In this document: piece by piece, positions 59,654 through 64,000 of the stretch
How positions within the stretch are numbered: the first letter of the stretch is position 1
How the letters are laid out: every line of letters begins with the position of its first letter
NCBI RefSeq assembly: GCF_002000055.1
Contig: NZ_MVBD01000001.1
Span: forward strand, 467,048 to 531,047
DNA: 64,000 nucleotides
Reading direction: 5' to 3'
Source: Marinicella sediminis
GTDB lineage: Bacteria; Pseudomonadota; Gammaproteobacteria; Xanthomonadales; Marinicellaceae
The notes under the pieces: generated by a model
Databases searched by the model: none
Told to the model about the DNA's origin: nothing
Seen by the model: only the letters and a program-made list of their open reading frames with translations
Program-made: the position numbers and the translations under genes

Positions 59654-62600
59654 ATGTTTAATCAAGTCATCAGTGATTGGTTTGCCAGCCGGTTCAGGCG
59701 TCCTACTCCTATACAGGACGCGGCCTGGAAGCAGATCGATACGGGTGCGGATGTGCTGTTGTCCGCGCCAACCGGTTCCGGCAAAACCCTGGCTGCTTTT
59801 CTCAGTGCCATCAATCGCCTGTATGAATCTGCAGCCAACAAAAATACCGGATTGAAAGTCATTTATGTGTCACCACTGAAGGCTTTATCCAATGACATCA
59901 ATATCAATCTGCAAACGCCAATCAGTGAAATCAATGCCTTGAGCACGGATCAGCTGACCATCTCTTCGGCAGTCTGGACAGGTGATACACCTTCTCATAG
60001 CCGGGCTAAAATCAAAAAACAACCACCCCATATTTTGGTCACCACGCCAGAATCTCTGTATAACATCCTGACATCAAGTGCTGGCCGGGCAATGATGGTG
60101 GATGTAGAAACCGTGATCATTGATGAAGTGCATGCCCTGGCGCCCAACAAAAGGGGCGCGCATTTGTTGCTGACCCTGATGCGCCTGGAGGCGCTGAATC
60201 TTCGGCGACCGCAAAGAATCGCCATTTCCGCTACCCAGCGACCCATTGAAAAAATGCAGCAATACATTTTGCATCCAGAGCATTCAGTAGTGGTTGATCT
60301 GGGACATAAAAGGACCATGGATTTATCGCTGCAGTTGCCGAAAAGTCCGTTGACTGCGGTGATGGCCAATGAGCAATGGAGCGAGGTTTATCAACAACTG
60401 GCTGAAGTCATTGAAACCCACCGAACCACCCTGGTGTTTGTCAACAACCGTCGGCTGGCCGAACGAGTGGCTAAACATCTGGCTGAACGGGTGGGTGAAG
60501 ACGCGGTCACGGCACACCATGGGTCTTTGGCCAAAGAACACCGTTTATTGGCTGAACAGGCATTGAAAGCCGGCCAGCTTAAAGCCATCGTGGCCACAGC
60601 ATCGCTTGAACTGGGAATTGATATCGGCGATGTTGATTTGGTCTGTCAATTGGGTTCGCCTGGCAGTATTCAAGCCTTTTTGCAACGGGTTGGGCGTTCC
60701 GGCCATGGCGTTGATCGCACACCCAAAGGGATGTTGTTCCCACTGACCATTGATGATTTACTGGAAGGCACTGCTTTGTTTCAGGCCATTGAGGAAGATC
60801 AGCTTGAACTCACTGAGTTTCCCTGTCAGCCGTTGGATGTTTTGGCTCAACAAATAGTGGCTGAAGTTTCGCAGCAAAACTGGTCAGCAAGCCAGCTGTA
60901 TCATTTATTCAATCAGGCATCCTTATATAAGGACCTGACAGAAGCCCAGTTCTGCCAGGTCGTACAGATGCTGGCCGATGGCTATTCTGGCCGGTCTACT
61001 TACCAAAAAGCCCTGGTTTTTTATGATGGGCATGACGGAGAGATTCGACCACGTAAAGCAGCATCACTCACCGCGTTGCTGAATGGTGGCACCATTCCGG
61101 ATCAGTTTGATTATGATGTACGTCTGATGCCTGAGGATCTGAAAATCGGTACATTGAATGAGGATTTCTCATTTGAGAGTATACCGGGTGACATTTTTCA
61201 ATTGGGTAACCATTCTTACCGCATCTTAAAAGTCAAAACCGGTACGGTTTTTGTCGAAGATGCCGCTGGCCAACCGCCCAACATTCCTTTTTGGTTTGGG
61301 GTGCAGATGTGGCGATCGGATGAATTGAGTCAGGCGGTTTCATTGCTCCGTGTTGCTTTGAACGATCTGTCTGAAGATGCCAGTCTTAATGACATCCGCA
61401 AATTGGCTTTGCCCGTGCCGGATACTGCTGCAGAACAGTTGTTGAACTACACCTTAAAAACCAAACAGGTCCTGCCGGTATTCCCTTCCCAATCTGACAT
61501 TGTGGTGGAACGTTTTTTTGATGGCAATGATGACATGCACCTGGTCATCCATTCGGTCTTTGGTTCACGGGTTAACCGGGCCTGGGGGCTGGCCCTGCGA
61601 AAGAAATTTTGCCGGCAGTTCAATTTCGAATTGCAGGCTGCTGCATTGGAGGATGCGCTGATCTTGTCCCTGAGTTCTACCCACAGCTTTGCCCTGGAAA
61701 GCATTCAGCAATACCTCAGACCGGATACCGTTAAGGAGGTGTTGATCCAGGCATTACTCGATACTCCGTTCTTTGTCACCCAATGGCGTTGGAATGCGTC
61801 AGTGGCATTAGCAGTCAAGCGCCGCAGGGCCGGTCAGCGGGTGCTGCCGCAGTTTCAGCGCAATGAGGCAGAAGACTTGGTGGCGGAGATTTTCCCGGAA
61901 CAAATTGCCTGTGCAGAAAACATTGCAGGTAACCGGACAGTGCCAGACCATCCATTGGTTGAGCAAACTTTGCGTGATTGTACAGACGGCATCATGGACG
62001 TTGGACAGTTGGCGCAGATCCTCAGCCGCATAGAAAAGGGTGGTATTGGCATACATTATGTTGATAGTCATACCCCTTCACCCACATCATTGGCCATAGT
62101 CAACGCCAGGAATTATGCCTTTTTGGATGAAGCCCCGGCAGAAGAGCGTCGAACTCTGGCAGTGCAGTCACAAAGATTGGATGAATCGTTTGCGGCCTCT
62201 GCCATCAGTGAGTCCGACATTATTGCATTCAATCAGCGCCTTCAGCCTCCGGCACGGGATTCTGATGAGTTGCTGGAATGGGTCTACTACCATGGTGTGG
62301 TCTGGCCTGATGAGCAAGTGCCTCATCAACAGGCGCTGGAGCAATTGTTGACTGCAGATAAGATTGCAGAGGTTGAGCTGAAGGGAGTCCGGGTTTTGTA
62401 TAGCCTGAAACACCAGTCATTGATGCAACTTTGGGCCGGACAACCCGCATCATTGACCATTGATGATTTGGAAATCCTGGTGGCTAATCGGCTGAACATC
62501 AGTGGTTTGGTGGCATTCGGAGAATTGCATCAAAGGTTTCCTGTGGCTGCCAGTTTGTTGCAACAGGTGTTGATGCAACTTGAAGTCAAAGGCGTGGCTT

Positions 62601-63547
62601 TTCAGTTTGGGCAGGATCAATGGATCGAGCGGCACCATTTGGCGCACTTTCGCAGGATGCAACTCACTCAGGCGCGTCGGGCAGTCAGGACCTGGTCTCC
62701 AGATGCTTTCCAGGACTTTCTGACTGACTGGCAATTCATCCGTTCCCCCGCGGAAGGGATAGAGGGCTTGCAACGGGTTTTGTATCAATGGCAGGGCTTT
62801 GCAGCTGATGCAACAGCCTGGGAAGCTGAAGTGATTAAGCCGAGGGTCAGGGACTACCATGGCATGATGCTGGACATGCTGTGTCAAAGTGGACAGTTCA
62901 TTTGGAAACGAGCAAAAGCCAGGTTTGTTTCCGGTGATCTCAATCAAATGAGTTTGCAAAAAACTCAGTTTACCTTTTTGCAAAACAGTCTGGCTCATTT
63001 GTTCCCAGCCAATGAAGTGGTTTCAATACTGACTCCCAAACCACGCATGGTGTTTGATTTACTCACCGAACGAGGTGCCATGTTCTATCGCGAGATACTG
63101 GCTCACACAGAAGTGTTGCCGGTCGAGTTAGAGCAGGTGCTTATTCAATTAATCAAACAAGGTTTGATCGTGGCTGATGGTTATCAGGCATTGCGGGTAT
63201 TTTCACAGACGCCGGCTGAACGCCGTAAACAATTACTCAAAGCCAAGAGGTTGGCTGGAAACCTGGGTTATCTGGAAATGATGGGTCGGTGGAGCGTGAT
63301 CACTCAAAAACAGGCCGAAGCCAAAGATTATGTGACGATGATGATCAATCGTTATGGGGTGTTGAGTTATGATTTGTGGCAGCAGGAAGACATGCCCCTG
63401 ACGTGGCGCCAGGCTGCTTTTGAGCTTCAGCGCATGGAAGCCAGGGGCGAAGTGCTGGCAGGTCGTTTCATTGAACAGATGTCGGGGATGCAATATACCT
63501 TGCCTCAGGTGTACCAGAAGATACTGGATAAACAGCCGGTCAAATAG
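59654..63547 (+). CDS. lhr: Lhr-family ATP-dependent DNA helicase, long form
   Basis: A 1297-residue superfamily 2 helicase. The N-terminal motor has Walker A APTGSGKT (38-45), DEVH (about 156-159), 'SATQRP', 'VFVNNRRLAERVAKHL' and motif VI 'LQRVGRSGHG' (about 340). Lhr winged-helix and beta-sheet core domains follow to about residue 870. The extra 400-residue C-terminal region places it with the long Lhr proteins of gammaproteobacteria (E. coli Lhr 1538 residues). Lhr enzymes translocate 3'-5' on single-stranded DNA and are linked to DNA repair. No partner nuclease gene is adjacent. The ATG at 59654 shares its upstream region with the divergent cytochrome gene. Confidence 0.93.
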   Translation: MFNQVISDWFASRFRRPTPIQDAAWKQIDTGADVLLSAPTGSGKTLAAFLSAINRLYESAANKNTGLKVIYVSPLKALSNDININLQTPISEINALSTDQLTISSAVWTGDTPSHSRAKIKKQPPHILVTTPESLYNILTSSAGRAMMVDVETVIIDEVHALAPNKRGAHLLLTLMRLEALNLRRPQRIAISATQRPIEKMQQYILHPEHSVVVDLGHKRTMDLSLQLPKSPLTAVMANEQWSEVYQQLAEVIETHRTTLVFVNNRRLAERVAKHLAERVGEDAVTAHHGSLAKEHRLLAEQALKAGQLKAIVATASLELGIDIGDVDLVCQLGSPGSIQAFLQRVGRSGHGVDRTPKGMLFPLTIDDLLEGTALFQAIEEDQLELTEFPCQPLDVLAQQIVAEVSQQNWSASQLYHLFNQASLYKDLTEAQFCQVVQMLADGYSGRSTYQKALVFYDGHDGEIRPRKAASLTALLNGGTIPDQFDYDVRLMPEDLKIGTLNEDFSFESIPGDIFQLGNHSYRILKVKTGTVFVEDAAGQPPNIPFWFGVQMWRSDELSQAVSLLRVALNDLSEDASLNDIRKLALPVPDTAAEQLLNYTLKTKQVLPVFPSQSDIVVERFFDGNDDMHLVIHSVFGSRVNRAWGLALRKKFCRQFNFELQAAALEDALILSLSSTHSFALESIQQYLRPDTVKEVLIQALLDTPFFVTQWRWNASVALAVKRRRAGQRVLPQFQRNEAEDLVAEIFPEQIACAENIAGNRTVPDHPLVEQTLRDCTDGIMDVGQLAQILSRIEKGGIGIHYVDSHTPSPTSLAIVNARNYAFLDEAPAEERRTLAVQSQRLDESFAASAISESDIIAFNQRLQPPARDSDELLEWVYYHGVVWPDEQVPHQQALEQLLTADKIAEVELKGVRVLYSLKHQSLMQLWAGQPASLTIDDLEILVANRLNISGLVAFGELHQRFPVAASLLQQVLMQLEVKGVAFQFGQDQWIERHHLAHFRRMQLTQARRAVRTWSPDAFQDFLTDWQFIRSPAEGIEGLQRVLYQWQGFAADATAWEAEVIKPRVRDYHGMMLDMLCQSGQFIWKRAKARFVSGDLNQMSLQKTQFTFLQNSLAHLFPANEVVSILTPKPRMVFDLLTERGAMFYREILAHTEVLPVELEQVLIQLIKQGLIVADGYQALRVFSQTPAERRKQLLKAKRLAGNLGYLEMMGRWSVITQKQAEAKDYVTMMINRYGVLSYDLWQQEDMPLTWRQAAFELQRMEARGEVLAGRFIEQMSGMQYTLPQVYQKILDKQPVK

Positions 63548-63616
63548 TTCAGCGGCCTCACCAATGCAGAGGCCATCACCAACTTGATATCAATTCAAAT
63601 GATCAGTTAAGCACGC

Positions 63617-63654
63617 AAACCCATACATACTGCGTTCTGCACCATGGGTGTTTT
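63617..63654 (+). terminator. Possible terminator downstream of lhr
   Basis: AAACCCAT (63617-63624) can pair with ATGGGT and TTT (63644-63653) around a loop with further pairing. The second arm runs into GTTTTG. A GGCCTC/GAGGCC hairpin at 63554-63574, nearer the stop codon, lacks a U-tract. Confidence 0.4.
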
Positions 63655-63695
63655 GAATGCAGCCAAATTAATTTAACTAATTTGTCACAAAGGGG

Positions 63696-63723
63696 TTTAC
63701 AGAACGGAAAGTAGGGCTATAAT
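63696..63723 (+). promoter_or_regulatory. Tandem promoter P1 of a probable stable-RNA operon
   Basis: TTTACA (63696-63701) and a perfect TATAAT (63718-63723) with a 16-bp spacer. The initial transcribed region would begin near CGCATCCTC. It is the first of three similarly spaced promoters in the gene-free stretch from 63548 to 64000. Confidence 0.75.
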
Positions 63724-63808
63724 TCGCATCCTCTTGTACGAGCTGAGACGGAAATCGGCCAGAGAGATCAGGGTCATAAAATTAATTTGAAAGAATTAAA
63801 AAAAAGGC

Positions 63809-63836
63809 TTGCAAAGGAAAGATTATGAGCGATAAT
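63809..63836 (+). promoter_or_regulatory. Tandem promoter P2 of a probable stable-RNA operon
   Basis: TTGCAA (63809-63814) and GATAAT (63831-63836) with a 16-bp spacer. It lies in a repeat unit shared with P3 (AAAAAAAGGCTTGCAAA, here 63799-63815, and AGCGATAATA). An A-tract directly upstream of the -35 resembles an UP element. Confidence 0.7.
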
Positions 63837-63914
63837 ACGCAGCCCTCAGAGATGAGGAGACAAGGACGGAAAAGCAAGACGTGGAGTTGATTGAAAAATT
63901 ACTCAAAAAAAGGC

Positions 63915-63942
63915 TTGCAAAAGGATTTAAAAAAGCGATAAT
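63915..63942 (+). promoter_or_regulatory. Tandem promoter P3 of a probable stable-RNA operon
   Basis: TTGCAA (63915-63920) and GATAAT (63937-63942), again with 16 bp between, followed by a GC-containing discriminator (ATCGCACCC). An A-tract precedes the -35. The leader then reads on through a small CCG/CGG hairpin and an A/T-rich stretch to the window end. A 16-bp spacer and tandem promoters are typical of rRNA operons. Confidence 0.75.
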
Positions 63943-64000
63943 ATCGCACCCTTCCGCACGAAATGTTCGGGAGTTAATTTAAAGCAAATTAAAAAGTAAT

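Larger units (their letters stand above)
63799..63943 (+). repeat. Direct repeat containing promoters P2 and P3
   Basis: A 17-base run AAAAAAAGGCTTGCAAA occurs at 63799-63815 and 63905-63921. AGCGATAATA occurs at 63828-63837 and 63934-63943. Both pairs are offset by 106 bases, so a promoter unit seems to have been duplicated. The bases between the shared blocks have diverged. Confidence 0.8.

Noticed and set aside
63548..64000. tRNA or small protein gene in the terminal gap
   Set aside because: No cloverleaf or coding frame with a ribosome binding site could be found; the stretch is explained by hairpins, promoters and a leader.
1..64000. CRISPR array, integrase, prophage or toxin-antitoxin module
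   Set aside because: No regularly spaced repeats, no recombinase or phage-like proteins, and no small paired toxin/antitoxin frames were seen anywhere in the window.

Overview
The window is a chromosomal segment of an aerobic, probably marine gammaproteobacterium. Moderate GC, a metG-rnfABCDGE block, the rsmI/lpoA/yraN/dolP block, the rluD-pgeF/bamD divergon, OxyR, FadE, GlnE and TatABC are all gammaproteobacterial. An IPTL-CTERM-like tail and several Cys-rich secreted Ig-like proteins recall Marinicella-type genomes; that placement is inference. There is no prophage, CRISPR array, integron or recognisable transposase. Nearly all the DNA is coding.

Layout. 1-2052: a small lipoprotein and a probably very highly expressed secreted protein with its own terminator. 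2114-10470: one tightly packed operon with a secreted Ig-like protein, a parvulin-like PPIase, an ABC-2 polysaccharide exporter (Wzm/Wzt type), three glycosyltransferases and a methyltransferase. It looks like a surface-glycan assembly and export unit. 10445-16404: rsmI facing lpoA-yraN-dolP (diaA absent), an NTF2-like lipoprotein, an M61-like metallopeptidase and a GIY-YIG protein. 16376-23474 (minus): metG and the complete six-gene Rnf electron-transfer complex. 23582-28378 (minus): small membrane protein, S9 peptidase, a GAF/SpoIIE/HATPase switch protein and pssA. 28487-32424: DUF4124 protein, orphan TRAP binding protein, short glnE. 32473-35855: fadE divergent from a TetR regulator across a 317-bp region rich in palindromes. 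36041-42333: IPTL-type protein, tatABC, pepN, oxyR, csbD. 42388-48440 (minus): RND efflux pair, pgeF, rluD. 48562-50065: bamD, marC.

50119-54961 is the most striking region: seven genes joined by 1- or 4-nt overlaps behind one sigma70-type promoter. They encode a DUF2520 ketopantoate reductase (PanG type), PanB, PanC, a free-standing PPC decarboxylase (CoaC), a free-standing PPC synthetase (CoaB), type III pantothenate kinase (CoaX) and PanD. Together they run from 2-ketoisovalerate and aspartate to 4'-phosphopantetheine. A frameshifted secreted-protein gene follows, then a branched-chain aminotransferase whose 2-oxoacid is the pathway's starting material.

56624-63547: a membrane diguanylate cyclase, a membrane-anchored cytochrome c5-like protein and an Lhr-family helicase. 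The last 450 bases carry three successive promoters, each with a 16-bp spacer. They probably drive a stable-RNA (rRNA or tRNA) operon starting just beyond the window.
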